Below, in pieces: positions 24,201 through 38,400 of a stretch of DNA of 64,000 nucleotides. The position numbers were made by a program, and so were the translations under genes. Numbering within the stretch: the stretch's first letter is position 1; the number at the start of each line of letters is the position of its first letter. Under the pieces are notes generated by a model. That model was not told where the DNA came from. It ran no database searches and worked only from the letters and a program-made list of their open reading frames with translations. Origin of the DNA: Metallyticus violacea (lineage: Eukaryota > Arthropoda > Insecta > Mantodea > Metallyticidae); contig JAUJEO010000019.1 of NCBI GenBank assembly GCA_030762175.1, positions 4,408,001 to 4,472,000 on the forward strand. Reading direction: 5' to 3'.

Positions 24201-27200
24201 TTTTTTTTCGTAGTTTGGAAACTTCCTTAGAATCACTTTTTTTCCATTCTTATTTGAGATAACTTGTTCTCTTTCATTATACTTGTTTGATAGCCTTAGA
24301 CAAGCATATTATGCGCAAAGAATCTCGAAAAGAAAAACATTTTTTTTCGAAGTTTGGAAACTTCGTTATAATCACTTTTTTTCCGTTCTTATTTAAGATT
24401 ACTGGTTCTCTTTCATTATACTAGTTTGATAGCCTCAGACAAGCATATTATGCGCAAAGAATCTCGAAAAGAACAAAATTTTTTTTCGAAGTTAGGAAAC
24501 TTCGTTAGAATCACTTTTTTTCCGTTCTTATTTAAGATTACTGGTTCTCTTTCATTATACTAGTTTGATAGCCTCAGACAAGCATATTATGCGCAAAGAA
24601 TCTCGAAAAGATTAAAATTTTATTTCGAAGTTTGGAAACTTCGTTAGAATCACTTTTTTCCGTTCTTATTTGAGATAACTGGTTCTCTTTCATTATACTA
24701 GTTTGATAGCCTCAGAAAAGCATATTATGCGCAAAGAATCTCTAAAAGAAAAAATTTTTTTTTCGAAGTTTGGAAACTTCGTTAGAATCACTTTTTTTCC
24801 GTTCTTATTTGAGATAACTGGTTCTCTTTCATTATACTAGTTTGATAGCCTCAGAAAAGCATAGGTATGCCTAAAGAATCTCGAAAGGAAAAAAATTTTT
24901 TTTCGAAGTTTGGAAACTTCGTTAGAATCACTTTTTTTCCGTTCTTATTTGAGATAACTGGTTCTCTTTCATTATACTAGTTTGATAGCCTCAGACAAGC
25001 ATATTATGCGCAAAGAATCTCGAAAAGAAAAAAAATTTTTTTCGAAGTTTGGAAACTTCCTTAGAATCACTTTTTTTCCATTCTTATTTGAGATAACTTG
25101 TTCTCTTTCATTATACTTGTTTGATAGCCTTAGACAAGCATATTATGCGCAAAGAATCTCGAAAAGAAAAAAATTTTTTTTCGAAGTTTGGAAACTTCGT
25201 TAGAATCACTTTTTTTCCGTTCTTATTTGAGATAACTTGTTCTCTTTCATTATACTAGTTTGATAGCCTTAGACAAGCATATTATGCGCAAAGAATCTCG
25301 AAAAGAAAAAAATTTTTTTTCGAAGTTAGGAAACTTCGTTAGAATCACTTTTTTTCCGTTCTTATTTAAGATTACTGGTTCTCTTTCAAAATACTAGTTT
25401 GATAGCCTCAGACAAGCATATTATGCGCAAAGAATCTCGAAAAGATTAAAATTTTATTTCGAAGTTTGGAAACTTCGTTAGAATCACTTTTTTTCCGTTC
25501 TTATTTGAGATAACTGGTTCTCTTTCATTATACTAGTTTGATAGCCTCAGAAAAGCATATTATGCGCAAAGAATCTCTAAAAGAAAAAAATTTTTTTTCG
25601 AAGTTTGGAAACTTCGTTAGAATCACTTTTTTTCCGTTCTTATTTGAGATAACTGGTTCTCTTTCATTATACTAGTTTGATAGCCTCAGAAAAGCATAGG
25701 TATGCGCAAAGAATATCGAAAAGAAAAAAATTTTTTTTCGAAGTTTGGAAACTTCGTTAGAATCACTTTTTTTCCGTTCTTATTTGAGATAACTGGTTCT
25801 CTTTCATTATACTAGTTTGATAGCCTCAGACAAGCATATTAAGCGCAAAGAATCTCGAAAAGAAAAAAATTTTTTTTCGAAGTTTGGAAACTTCCTTAGA
25901 ATCACTTTCTTTCCATTCTTATTTGAGATAACTTGTTCGCTTTCATTATACTTGTTTGATAGCCTTAGACAAGCATATTATGCGCAAAGAATCTCCAAAA
26001 GAAAAAAATTTTTTTTCGAAGTTTGGAAACTTCTTTAGAATCACTTTTTTTCCGTTCTTATTTAAGATTACTGGTTCTCTTTCATTATACTAGTTTGATA
26101 GCTTTAGACAAGCATATTATGCGCAAAGAATCTCGAAAAGAAAAAAATTTTTTTTCGAAGTTTGGAAACTTCGTTAGAATCACTTTTTTTCCGTTCTTAT
26201 TTGAGATAACTGGTTCTCTTTCATTATACTAGTTTGATAGTCTCAGAAAAGCATATTATGCGCAAAGAATCTAGAAAAGAAAAAAATTTTTTTTCGAAGA
26301 TTGGAAACCTCGTTAGAATCACTTTTTTTCCGTTCTTATTTGACATAACTGGTTCTCTTTCATTATACTAGTTTGATAGCCTCAGACAAGCATATTATGC
26401 GCAAAGAATCTCGAAAAGAAAAAAATTTTTTTTCGAAGTTTGGAAACTTCCTTAGAATCACTTTTTTTCCATTCTTATTTGAGATAACTTGTTCTCTTTC
26501 ATTATACTAGCTTGATAGCCTTAGACAAGCATATTATGCGCAAAGAATCTCGAAAAGAAAAAAATTTTTTTTCGAAGTTTGGAAACTTCCTTAGAATCAC
26601 TTTCTTTCCATTCTTAATTGAGATAACTTGTTCTCTTTCATTATACTTCTTTGATAGCCTTAGACAAGCATATTATACGCAAAGAATCTCCAAAAGAAAA
26701 ACATTTTTTTTCGAAGTTTGGAAACTTCGTTAGAATCACTTTTTTTCCGTTCTTATTTAAGATTACTGGTTCTCTTTCATTATACTAGTTTGATAGCCTC
26801 AGACAAGCATATTATGCGCAAAGAATCTCGAAAAGAAAAAAATTTTTTTTCGAAGTTTGGAAACTTCGTTAGAATCACTTTTTTTCCGTTCTTATTTGAG
26901 ATAACTTGTTCTCTTTCATTATACTAGTTTGATAGCCTTAGACAAGCATATTATGCGCAAAGAATCTCGAAAAGAAAAAAATTTTTTTTCGAAGTTTGGA
27001 AACTTCGTTAGAATCACTTTTTTTCCGTTCTTATTTGAGATAACTGGTTCTCTTTCATTATACTAGTTTGATAGTCTCAGAAAAGCATATTATGCGCAAA
27101 GAATCTAGAAAAGAAAAAAATTTTTTTTCGAAGATTGGAAACCTCGTTAGAATCACTTTTTTTCCGTTCTTATTTGAGATAACTGGTTCTCTTTCATTAT

Positions 27201-28919
27201 ACTAGTTTGATAGCTTCAGACAAGCATATTATGCGCAAAGAATCTCGAAAAGAAAAAATTTTTTTTTCGAAGTTTGGAAACTTCCTTAGAATCACTTTTT
27301 TTCCATTCTTATTTGAGATAACTTGTTCTCTTTCATTATACTAGTTTGATAGCCTTAGACAAGCATATTATGCGCAAAGAATCTCGAAAAGAAAAAAATT
27401 TTTTTTCGAAGTTTGGAAACTTCGTTAGAATCACTTTTTTTCCGTTCTTATTTAAGATAACTTGTTCTCTTTCATTATACTATTTGATAGCCTTAGACAA
27501 GCATATTATGCGCAAAGAATCTCGAAAAGAAAAAAATTTTTTTTCGAAGTTTGGAAACTTCGTTAGAATCACTTTTTTTCCGTTCTTATTTGAGATAACT
27601 GGTTCTCTTTCATTATACTAGTTTGATAGCCTCAGACAAGCATATTATGCACAAAGAATCTCGAAAAGAAAAAAATTTTTTTTCGAAGTTTGGAAACTTC
27701 CTTAGAATCACTTTTTTTCCATTCTTATTTGAGATAACTTGTTCTCTTTCATTATACTTGTTTGATAGCCTTAGACAAGCATATTATGCGCAAAGAATCT
27801 CGAAAAGAAAAAAATTTTTTTTCGAAGTTTAGAAACTTCGTTATAATCACTTTTTTTCCGTTCTTATTTAAGATTACTGGTTCTCTTTCATTATACTAGT
27901 TTGATAGCCTCAGACAAGCATATTATGCGCAAAGAATCTCGAAAAGAAAAAAATTTTTTTTCGAAGTTTGGAAACTTCGTTAGAATCACTTTTTTTCCGT
28001 TCTTATTTGAGATAAGTTGTTCTCTTTCATTATACTAGTTTGATAGCCTTAGACAAGCATATTATGCGCAAAGAATCTCGAAAAGAAAAAAATTTTTTTT
28101 TCGAAGTTAGGAAACTTCGTTAGAATCACTTTTTTTCCGTTCTTATTTAAGATTACTGGTTCTCTTTCATTATACTAGTTTGATAGCCTCAGACAAGCAT
28201 ATTATGCGCAAAGAATCTCGAAAAGATTAAAATTTTATTTCGAAGTTTGGAAACTTCGTTAGAATCACTTTTTTTCCGTTCTTATTTGAGATAACTGGTT
28301 CTCTTTCATTATACTAGTTTGATAGCCTCAGAAAAGCATATTATGCGCAAAGAATCTCTAAAAGAAAAAAATTTTTTTTCGAAGTTTGGAAACTTCGTTA
28401 GAATCACTTTTTTTCCGTTCTTATTTGAGATAACTGGTTCTCTTTCATTATACTAGTTTGATAGCCTCAGAAAAGCATAGGTATGCGCAAAGAATCTCGA
28501 AAAGAAAAAAATTTTTTTTCGAAGTTTGGAAACTTCGTTAGAATCACTTTTTTTCCGTTCTTATTTATGATAACTTGTTCTCTTTCATTATACTAGTTTG
28601 ATAGCCTTAGACAAGCATATTATGCGCAAAGAATCTCGAAAAGAAAAAAATTTTTTTTCGAAGTTTGGAAACTTCGTTAGAATCACTTTTTTTCCGTTCT
28701 TATTTAAGATTACTGGTTCTCTTTCATTATACTAGTTTGATAGCCTCAGAGAAGCATATTATGCGCAAAGAACCTCGAAAAGAAAAAAATTTTTTTTCGA
28801 AGTTTGGAAACTTCGTTAGAATCACTTTTTTTCCGTTCTTATTTGAGATAACTTGTTCTCTTTCATTATACTAGTTTGATAGCCTTAGACAAGCATATTA
28901 TGCGCAAAGAATCTCGAAA

Positions 28920-28937
28920 AGAAAAAAATTTTTTTTA
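28920..28937. other. Head-to-tail junction of the 12-kb duplication
   Basis: The left side (to 28,936) matches 39,148-39,219 at offset 10,283. The right side (from the AGAAGTTTGG at 28,937) matches 16,842 onward at offset 12,095. The switch lies within the A7T8 tract: the junction has A7T8, the donor at 16,830 has A8T7. Confidence 0.8.
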
Positions 28938-29485
28938 GAAGTTTGGAAAATTCGTTAGAATCAATTTTTTTCCGTTCTTATTTGAGATAACTGGTTCTCT
29001 TTCATTATACTAGTTTGATAGCCTCAGTAAAGCATATTATGCGCAAAGAATCTCGAAAAGAAAAAAAATTTTTTTCGAAGTTTGGAAACGTCGTTTGAAT
29101 CACTTTTTTCCGTTCTTATTTGAGATAACTGGTTCTCTTTCATTATAGTAGTTTGATAGCCTTAGAAAAGCATATTATGCGCAAAGAATCTCGAAATGAA
29201 AAAAATTTTTTTTCGAAGTTTAGAAACCTCCTTAGACACACTTTTTTCCATTCTTATTTGAGATAACTGGTTCTCGTTCATTATACTAGTTTGATAGCCT
29301 CAGAAAAGCATATTATGCGCAAAGATTCTCGAAAAGAAAAAAAATTTTTTTCGAAGTTTGGAAACTTCATTAGAATCTCTTTTTTTCCTTTCTTATTTGA
29401 GATAGCTGGTAATCTCTCATTATACTAGTTTGATAGCCTCAGTAAAGCATATTATGCGCAAAGAATCTCGAAAAGAAAAAAATTT
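28937..29485 (+). repeat. TAAAGC patch at the start of duplication copy 2
   Basis: Four units of left-array type lie inside ACAAGC territory. They reproduce 16,842-17,390 including AGAAGTTTGGAAAATTCG, the CCTTAGACACAC unit and the GATAGCTGGTAATCTCTC unit. They mark where the duplicated block begins again. Confidence 0.85.
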
Positions 29486-32400
29486 TTTTTCGAAGTTTGG
29501 AAACTTCGTTAGAATCACTTTTTTTCCGTTCTTTTTTGAGATAACTGGTTCTGTTTCATTATACTAGTTTGATAGCCTCAGACAAGCATATTATGCGCAA
29601 AGAATCTCGAAAAGAAAAAATTTTTTTTTCGAAGTTTGGAAACTTCGTTAGAATCACTTTTTTTCCGTTCTTATTTGAGATAACTTGTTCTCTTTCATTA
29701 TACTAGTTTGATAGCCTTAGACAAGCATATTATGCGCAAAGAATCTCGAAAAGAAAAAAAATTTTTTTCGAAGTTTGGAAACTTCGTTAGAATCACTTTT
29801 TTTCCGTTCTTATTTAAGATAACTTGTTCTCTTTCATTATCCTAGTTTGATAGCCTTAGACAAGCATATTATGCGCAAAGAATCTCGAAAAGAAAAAATT
29901 TTTTTTCGAAGTTTGGAAACTTCGTTAGAATCACTTTTTTTCCGTTCTTATTTGAGATAACTGGTTCTCTTTAATTAAACTAGTTTGATAGCCTCAGACA
30001 AGCATATTATGCGCAAAGAATCTCGAAAAGAAAAAAATTTTTTTTCGAAGTTTGAAACTTCCTTAGAATCACTTTTTTCGAATTCTTATTTGAGATAACT
30101 TGTTCTCTTTCATTATACTTGTTTGATAGCCTTAGACAAGCATATTATGCGCAAAGAATCTCGAAAAGAAAAAAATTTTTTTTCGAAGTTTGGAAACTTC
30201 GCTAGAATCACTTTTTTTCCATTCTTATTTGAGATAGCTTGTTCTCTTTCATTATACTATTTGATAGCCTTAGACAAGCATATTATGCGCAAAGAATCTC
30301 GAAAAGAAAAAAATTTTTTTTCGAAGTTTGGAAACTTCGTTAGAATCACTTTTTTTCCGTTCTTTTTTGAGATAACTGGTTCTGTTTCATTATACTAGTT
30401 TGATGGCCTCAGACAAGCATATTATGCGCAAAGAATCTCGAAAAGAAAAAAATTTTTTTTCGAAGTTTGGAAACTTCGTTAGAATCACTTTTTTTCCGTT
30501 CTTATTTGAGATAACTTGTTCTCTTTCATTATACTAGTTTGATAGCCTTAGACAAGCATATTATGCACAAAGAATCTCGAAAAGAAAAAAATTTTTTTTC
30601 GAAGTTAGGAAACTTCGTTAGAATCACTTTTTTTCCGTTCTTATTTAAGATTACTGGTTCTCTTTCATTATACTAGTTTGATAGCCTCAGACAAGCATAT
30701 TATGCGCAAAGAATCTCGAAAAGAAAAAAATTTTTTTTCGAAGTTTGGAAACTTCGTTAGAATCACTTTTTTTCCGTTCTTATTTGAGATAACTTGTTCT
30801 CTTTCATTATACTAGTGTGATAGCTATAGACAAGCATATTATGCGCAAAGAATCTCGAAAAGAAAAAAATTTTTTTTCGAAGTTAGGAAACTTCGTTAGA
30901 ATCACTTTTTTTCCGTTCTTATTTAAGATTACTGGTTCTCTTTCATTATACTAGTTTGATAGCCTCAGACAAGCATATTATGCGCAAAGAATCTCGAAAA
31001 GATTAAAATTTTATTTCGAAGTTTGGAAACTTCGTTAGAATCACTTTTTTTCCGTTCTTATTTGAGATAACTGGTTCTCTTTCATTATACTTGTTTGATA
31101 GACTCAGACAAGCATATTATGCGCAAAGAATCTCGAAAAGAAAAAAATTTTTTTTCGAAGTTTGGAAACTTCGTTATAATCACTTTTTTTCCGTTCTTAT
31201 TTAAGATTACTGGTTCTCTTTCATTATACTAGTTTGATAGCCTCAGACAAGCATATTATGCGCAAAGAATCTCGAAAAGAAAAAAATTTTTTTTCGAAGT
31301 TTGGAAACTTCGTTAGAATCACTTTTTTTCCGTTCTTATTTGAGATAACTTGTTCTCTTTCATTATACTAGTTTGATAGCCTTAGACAAGCATATTATGC
31401 GCAAAGAATCTCGAAAAGAAAAAATTTTTTTTTCGAAGTTAGGAAACTTCGTTAGAATCACTTTTTTTCCGTTCTTATTTAAGATTACTGGTTCTCTTTC
31501 ATTATACTAGTTTGATAGCCTCAGACAAGCATATTATGCGCATAGAATCTCGAAAAGATTAAAATTTTATTTCGAAGTTTGGAAACTTCTTTAGAATCAC
31601 TTTTTTTCCGTTCTTATTTGAGATAACTGGTTCTCTTTCATTATACTAGTTTGATAGCCTCAGAAAAGCATATTATGCGCAAAGAATCTCTAAAAGAAAA
31701 AATTTTTTTTTCGAAGTTTGGAAACTTCGTTAGAATCACTTTCTTTCCATTCTTATTTGAGATAACTTGTTCTCTTTCATTATACTTCTTTGATAGCCTT
31801 AGACAAGCATATTATGCGCAAAGAATCTCCAAAAGAAAAAAAATTTTTTTCGAAGTTTGGAAACTTCGTTAGAATCACTTTTTTTCCGTTCTTATTTAAG
31901 ATTACTGGTTCTCTTTCATTATACTAGTTTGATAGCCTCAGACAAGCATATTATGCGCAAAGAATCTCGAAAAGAAAAAAATTTTTTTTCGATGTTTGGA
32001 AACTTCGTTGGAATCACTTTTTTTCCGTTCTTATTTGAGATAACTTGTTCTCTTTCATTATACTAGTTTGATAGCCTTAGACAAGCATATTATGCGCAAA
32101 GAATCTCGAAAAGAAAAAAATTTTTTTTCGAAGTTTGGAAACTTCGTTAGAATCACTTTTTTTCCGTTCTTATTTGAGATAAATGGTTCTCTTTCATTAT
32201 ACTAGTTTGATAGCCTCAGACAAGCATATTGTGCGCAAAGAATCTCGAAAAGAAAAAAATTTTTTTTCGAAGTTTGGAAACTTCCTTAGAATCACTTTTT
32301 TTCCATTCTTATTTATGATAACTTGTTCTCTTTCATTATACTAGTTTGATAGCCTTAGACAAGCATATTATGCGCAAAGAATCTCGAAAAGAAAAAAATT

Positions 32401-35400
32401 TTTTTTCGAAGTTTGGAAACTTCGCTAGAATCACTTTTTTTCCATTCTTATTTGAGATAGCTTGTTCTCTTTCATTATACTATTTGATAGCCTTAGACAA
32501 GCATATTATGCGCAAAGAATCTAGAAAAGAAAAAAATTTTTTTTCGAAGTTTGGAAACTTCGTTAGAATCACTTTTTTTCCGTTCTTTTTTGAGATAACT
32601 GGTTCTGTTTCATTATACTAGTTTGATAGCCTCAGACAAGCATATTATGCGCAAAGAATCTCGAAAAGAAAAAAATTTTTTTTCGAAGTTTGGAAACTTC
32701 GTTAGAATCACTTTTTTTCCGTTCTTATTTGAGATAACTTGTTCTCTTTCATTATACTAGTTTGATAGCCTTAGACAAGCATATTATGCGCAAAGAATCT
32801 CGAAAAGAAAAAATTTTTTTTCGAAGTTAGGAAACTTCGTTAGAATCACTTTTTTTCCGTTCTTATTTAAGATTACTGGTTCTCTTTCATTATACTAGTT
32901 TGATAGCCTCAGACAAGCATATTATGCGCAAAGAATCTCGAAAAGAAAAAAATTTTTTTTCGAAGTTTGGAAACTTCGTTAGAATCACTTTTTTTCCGTT
33001 CTTATTTGAGATAACTTGTTCTCTTTCATTATACTAGTTTGATAGCCTTAGACAAGCATATTATGCGCAAAGAATCTCGAAAAGATTAAAATTTTATTTC
33101 GAAGTTTGGAAACTTCGTTAGAATCACTTTTTTTCCGTTCTTATTTGAGATAACTGGTTCTCTTTCATTATACTAGTTTGATAGCCTCAGAAAAGCATAT
33201 TATGCGCAAAGAATCTCTAAAAGAAAAAAATTTTTTTTCGAAGTTTGGAAACTTCGTTAGAATCACTTTTTTTCCGTTCTTATTTGAGATAACTGGTTCT
33301 CTTTCATTATACTAGTTTGATAGCCTCAGAAAAGCATAGGTATGCGCAAAGAATCTCGAAAAGAAGAAAATTTTTTTTCGAAGTTTGGAAACTTCGTTAG
33401 AATCACTTTTTTACCGTTCTTAATTGAGATAACTGGTTCTCTTTCATTATACTAGTTTGATAGCCTTAGACAAGCATATTATGCGCAAAGAATCTCGAAA
33501 AGAAAAAAATTTTTTTTCGAAGTTTGGAAACTTCCTTAGAATCACTTTCTTTCCATTCTTATTTGAGATAACTTGTTCTCTTTCATCATACTTGTTTGAT
33601 AGACTTAGACAAGCATATTATGCGCAAAGAATCTCCAAAAGAAAAAAAATTTTTTTCGAAGTTTTTAAACTTCGTTAGAATCACTATTTTTCCGTTCTTA
33701 TTTAAGATTACTGGTTCTCTTTCATTATACTAGTTTGATAGCCTTAGACAAGCATATTATGCGCAAAGAATCTCGAAAAGAAAAAAATTTTTTTTCGAAG
33801 TTTGGAAACTTCGTTAGAATCACTTTTTTTCCGTTCTTATTTGAGATAACTGGTTCTCTTTCATTATACTAGTTTGATAGTCTCAGAAAAGCATATTATG
33901 CGCAAAGAATCTAGAAATGAAAAAAATTTTTTTTCGAAGATTGGAAACCTCGTTAGAATCACTTTTTTTCCGTTCTTATTTGAGATAACTGGTTCTCTTT
34001 CATTATACTAGTTTGATAGCCTCAGACAAGCATATTATGCGCAAAGAATCTCGAAAAGAAAAAAATTTTTTTTCGAAGTTTGGAAACTTCCTTAGAATCA
34101 CTTTTTTACCATTCTTATTTGAGATAACTTGTTCTCTTTCATTATACTTGTTTGATAGCCTTAGACAAGCATATTATGCGCGAAGAATCTCGAAAAGAAA
34201 AAAATTTTTTTTCGAAGTTTGGAAACTTCGTTATAATCACTTTTTTTCCGTTCTTATTTAAGATTACTGGTTCTCTTTCATTATACTAGTTTGATAGCTT
34301 CAGACAAGCATATTATGCGCAAAGAATCTCGAAAAGAAAAAAATTTTTTTTCGAAGTTTGGAAACTTCGTTAGAATCACTTTTTTTCCGTTCTTATTTGA
34401 GATAACTTGTTCTCTTTCATTATACTAGTTTGATAGCCTTAGACAAGCATATTATGCGCAAAGAATCTCGAAAAGAAAAAATTTTTTTTTCGAAGTTAGG
34501 AAACTTCGTTAGAATCACTTTTTTTCCGTTCTTATTTAAGATTACTGGTTCTCTTTCATTATACTATTTTGATAGCCTCAGACAAGCATATTATGCGCAA
34601 AGAATCTCGAAAAGATTAAAATTTTATTTCGAAGTTTGGAAACTTCGTTAGAATCACTTTTTTTCCGTTCTTATTTGAGATAACTGGTTCTCTTTCATTA
34701 TACTAGTTTGATAGCCTCAGAAAAGCATATTATGCGCAAAGAATCTCTAAAAGAAAAAATTTTTTTTTCGAAGTTTGGAAACTTCGTTAGAATCACTTTT
34801 TTTCCGTTCTTATTTGAGATAACTGGTTCTCTTTCATTATACTAGTTTGATAGCCTCAGAAAAGCATAGGTATGCCTAAAGAATCTCGAAAGGAAAAAAA
34901 TTTTTTTTCGAAGTTTGGAAACTTCGTTAGAATCACTTTTTTTCCGTTCTTATTTGAGATAACTGGTTCTCTTTCATTATACTAGTTTGATAGCCTCAGA
35001 CAAGCATATTATGCGCAAAGAATCTCGAAAAGAAAAAAATTTTTTTTCGTAGTTTGGAAACTTCCTTAGAATCACTTTTTTTCCATTCTTATTTGAGATA
35101 ACTTGTTCTCTTTCATTATACTTGTTTGATAGCCTTAGACAAGCATATTATGCGCAAAGAATCTCGAAAAGAAAAACATTTTTTTTCGAAGTTTGGAAAC
35201 TTCGTTATAATCACTTTTTTTCCGTTCTTATTTAAGATTACTGGTTCTCTTTCATTATACTAGTTTGATAGCCTCAGACAAGCATATTATGCGCAAAGAA
35301 TCTCGAAAAGAACAAAATTTTTTTTCGAAGTTAGGAAACTTCGTTAGAATCACTTTTTTTCCGTTCTTATTTAAGATTACTGGTTCTCTTTCATTATACT

Positions 35401-38400
35401 AGTTTGATAGCCTCAGACAAGCATATTATGCGCAAAGAATCTCGAAAAGATTAAAATTTTATTTCGAAGTTTGGAAACTTCGTTAGAATCACTTTTTTCC
35501 GTTCTTATTTGAGATAACTGGTTCTCTTTCATTATACTAGTTTGATAGCCTCAGAAAAGCATATTATGCGCAAAGAATCTCTAAAAGAAAAAATTTTTTT
35601 TTCGAAGTTTGGAAACTTCGTTAGAATCACTTTTTTTCCGTTCTTATTTGAGATAACTGGTTCTCTTTCATTATACTAGTTTGATAGCCTCAGAAAAGCA
35701 TAGGTATGCCTAAAGAATCTCGAAAGGAAAAAAATTTTTTTTCGAAGTTTGGAAACTTCGTTAGAATCACTTTTTTTCCGTTCTTATTTGAGATAACTGG
35801 TTCTCTTTCATTATACTAGTTTGATAGCCTCAGACAAGCATATTATGCGCAAAGAATCTCGAAAAGAAAAAAAATTTTTTTCGAAGTTTGGAAACTTCCT
35901 TAGAATCACTTTTTTTCCATTCTTATTTGAGATAACTTGTTCTCTTTCATTATACTTGTTTGATAGCCTTAGACAAGCATATTATGCGCAAAGAATCTCG
36001 AAAAGAAAAAAATTTTTTTTCGAAGTTTGGAAACTTCGTTAGAATCACTTTTTTTCCGTTCTTATTTGAGATAACTTGTTCTCTTTCATTATACTAGTTT
36101 GATAGCCTTAGACAAGCATATTATGCGCAAAGAATCTCGAAAAGAAAAAAATTTTTTTTCGAAGTTAGGAAACTTCGTTAGAATCACTTTTTTTCCGTTC
36201 TTATTTAAGATTACTGGTTCTCTTTCAAAATACTAGTTTGATAGCCTCAGACAAGCATATTATGCGCAAAGAATCTCGAAAAGATTAAAATTTTATTTCG
36301 AAGTTTGGAAACTTCGTTTGAATCACTTTTTTTCCGTTCTTATTTGAGATAACTGGTTCTCTTTCATTATACTAGTTTGATAGCCTCAGAAAAGCATAGG
36401 TATGCGCAAAGAATATCGAAAAGAAAAAAATTTTTTTTCGAAGTTTGGAAACTTCGTTAGAATCACTTTTTTTCCGTTCTTATTTGAGATAACTGGTTCT
36501 CTTTCATTATACTAGTTTGATAGCCTCAGACAAGCATATTAAGCGCAAAGAATCTCGAAAAGAAAAAAATTTTTTTTCGAAGTTTGGAAACTTCCTTAGA
36601 ATCACTTTCTTTCCATTCTTATTTGAGATAACTTGTTCGCTTTCATTATACTTGTTTGATAGCCTTAGACAAGCATATTATGCGCAAAGAATCTCCAAAA
36701 GAAAAAAATTTTTTTTCGAAGTTTGGAAACTTCTTTAGAATCACTTTTTTTCCGTTCTTATTTAAGATTACTGGTTCTCTTTCATTATACTAGTTTGATA
36801 GCTTTAGACAAGCATATTATGCGCAAAGAATCTCGAAAAGAAAAAAATTTTTTTTCGAAGTTTGGAAACTTCGTTAGAATCACTTTTTTTCCGTTCTTAT
36901 TTGAGATAACTGGTTCTCTTTCATTATACTAGTTTGATAGTCTCAGAAAAGCATATTATGCGCAAAGAATCTAGAAAAGAAAAAAATTTTTTTTCGAAGA
37001 TTGGAAACCTCGTTAGAATCACTTTTTTTCCGTTCTTATTTGACATAACTGGTTCTCTTTCATTATACTAGTTTGATAGCCTCAGACAAGCATATTATGC
37101 GCAAAGAATCTCGAAAAGAAAAAAATTTTTTTTCGAAGTTTGGAAACTTCCTTAGAATCACTTTTTTTCCATTCTTATTTGAGATAACTTGTTCTCTTTC
37201 ATTATACTAGCTTGATAGCCTTAGACAAGCATATTATGCGCAAAGAATCTCGAAAAGAAAAAAATTTTTTTTCGAAGTTTGGAAACTTCCTTAGAATCAC
37301 TTTCTTTCCATTCTTAATTGAGATAACTTGTTCTCTTTCATTATACTTCTTTGATAGCCTTAGACAAGCATATTATACGCAAAGAATCTCCAAAAGAAAA
37401 ACATTTTTTTTCGAAGTTTGGAAACTTCGTTAGAATCACTTTTTTTCCGTTCTTATTTAAGATTACTGGTTCTCTTTCATTATACTAGTTTGATAGCCTC
37501 AGACAAGCATATTATGCGCAAAGAATCTCGAAAAGAATAAAATTTTTTTTCGAAGTTTGGAAACTTCGTTAGAATCACTTTTTTTCCGTTCTTATTTGAG
37601 ATAACTTGTTCTCTTTCATTATACTAGTTTGATAGCCTTAGACAAGCATATTATGCGCAAAGAATCTCGAAAAGAAAAAAATTTTTTTTCGAAGTTTGGA
37701 AACTTCGTTAGAATCACTTTTTTTCCGTTCTTATTTAAGATAACTTGTTCTCTTTCATTATACTATTTGATAGCCTTAGACAAGCATATTATGCGCAAAG
37801 AATCTCGAAAAGAAAAAAATTTTTTTTCGAAGTTTGGATACTTCGTTAGAATCACTTTTTTTCCGTTCTTATTTGAGATAACTGGTTCTCTTTCATTATA
37901 CTAGTTTGATAGCCTCAGACAAGCATATTATGCACAAAGAATCTCGAAAAGAAAAAAATTTTTTTTCGAAGTTTGGAAACTTCCTTAGAATCACTTTTTT
38001 TCCATTCTTATTTGAGATAACTTGTTCTCTTTCATTATACTTGTTTGATAGCCTTAGACAAGCATATTATGCGCAAAGAATCTCGAAAAGAAAAAAATTT
38101 TTTTTCGAAGTTTAGAAACTTCGTTATAATCACTTTTTTTCCGTTCTTATTTAAGATTACTGGTTCTCTTTCATTATACTAGTTTGATAGCCTCAGACAA
38201 GCATATTATGCGCAAAGAATCTCGAAAAGAAAAAAATTTTTTTTCGAAGTTTGGAAACTTCGTTAGAATCACTTTTTTTCCGTTCTTATTTGAGATAAGT
38301 TGTTCTCTTTCATTATACTAGTTTGATAGCCTTAGACAAGCATATTATGCGCAAAGAATCTCGAAAAGAAAAAAATTTTTTTTTCGAAGTTAGGAAACTT

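Larger units (their letters stand above)
17390..28936 (+). repeat. ACAAGC sub-array, segmental duplication copy 1
   Basis: About 83 units dominated by CAGACAAGC, with recurring linked subtypes: GATTAAAATTTTATTT, TCTCTAAAAG, GCATAGGTATGC and TCTAGAAAAG with GAAGATTGG. Together with 16,840-17,390 it forms the first copy of a roughly 12.1-kb block whose second copy starts at about 28,937. It includes an internal 2,226-bp tandem duplication. Confidence 0.85.

Noticed and set aside
28937..29485. TAAAGC patch as a mobile insertion
   Set aside because: It is in unit register, has no target-site duplication, and is continuous with sequence copied from 16,842 onward. A duplication junction explains it.
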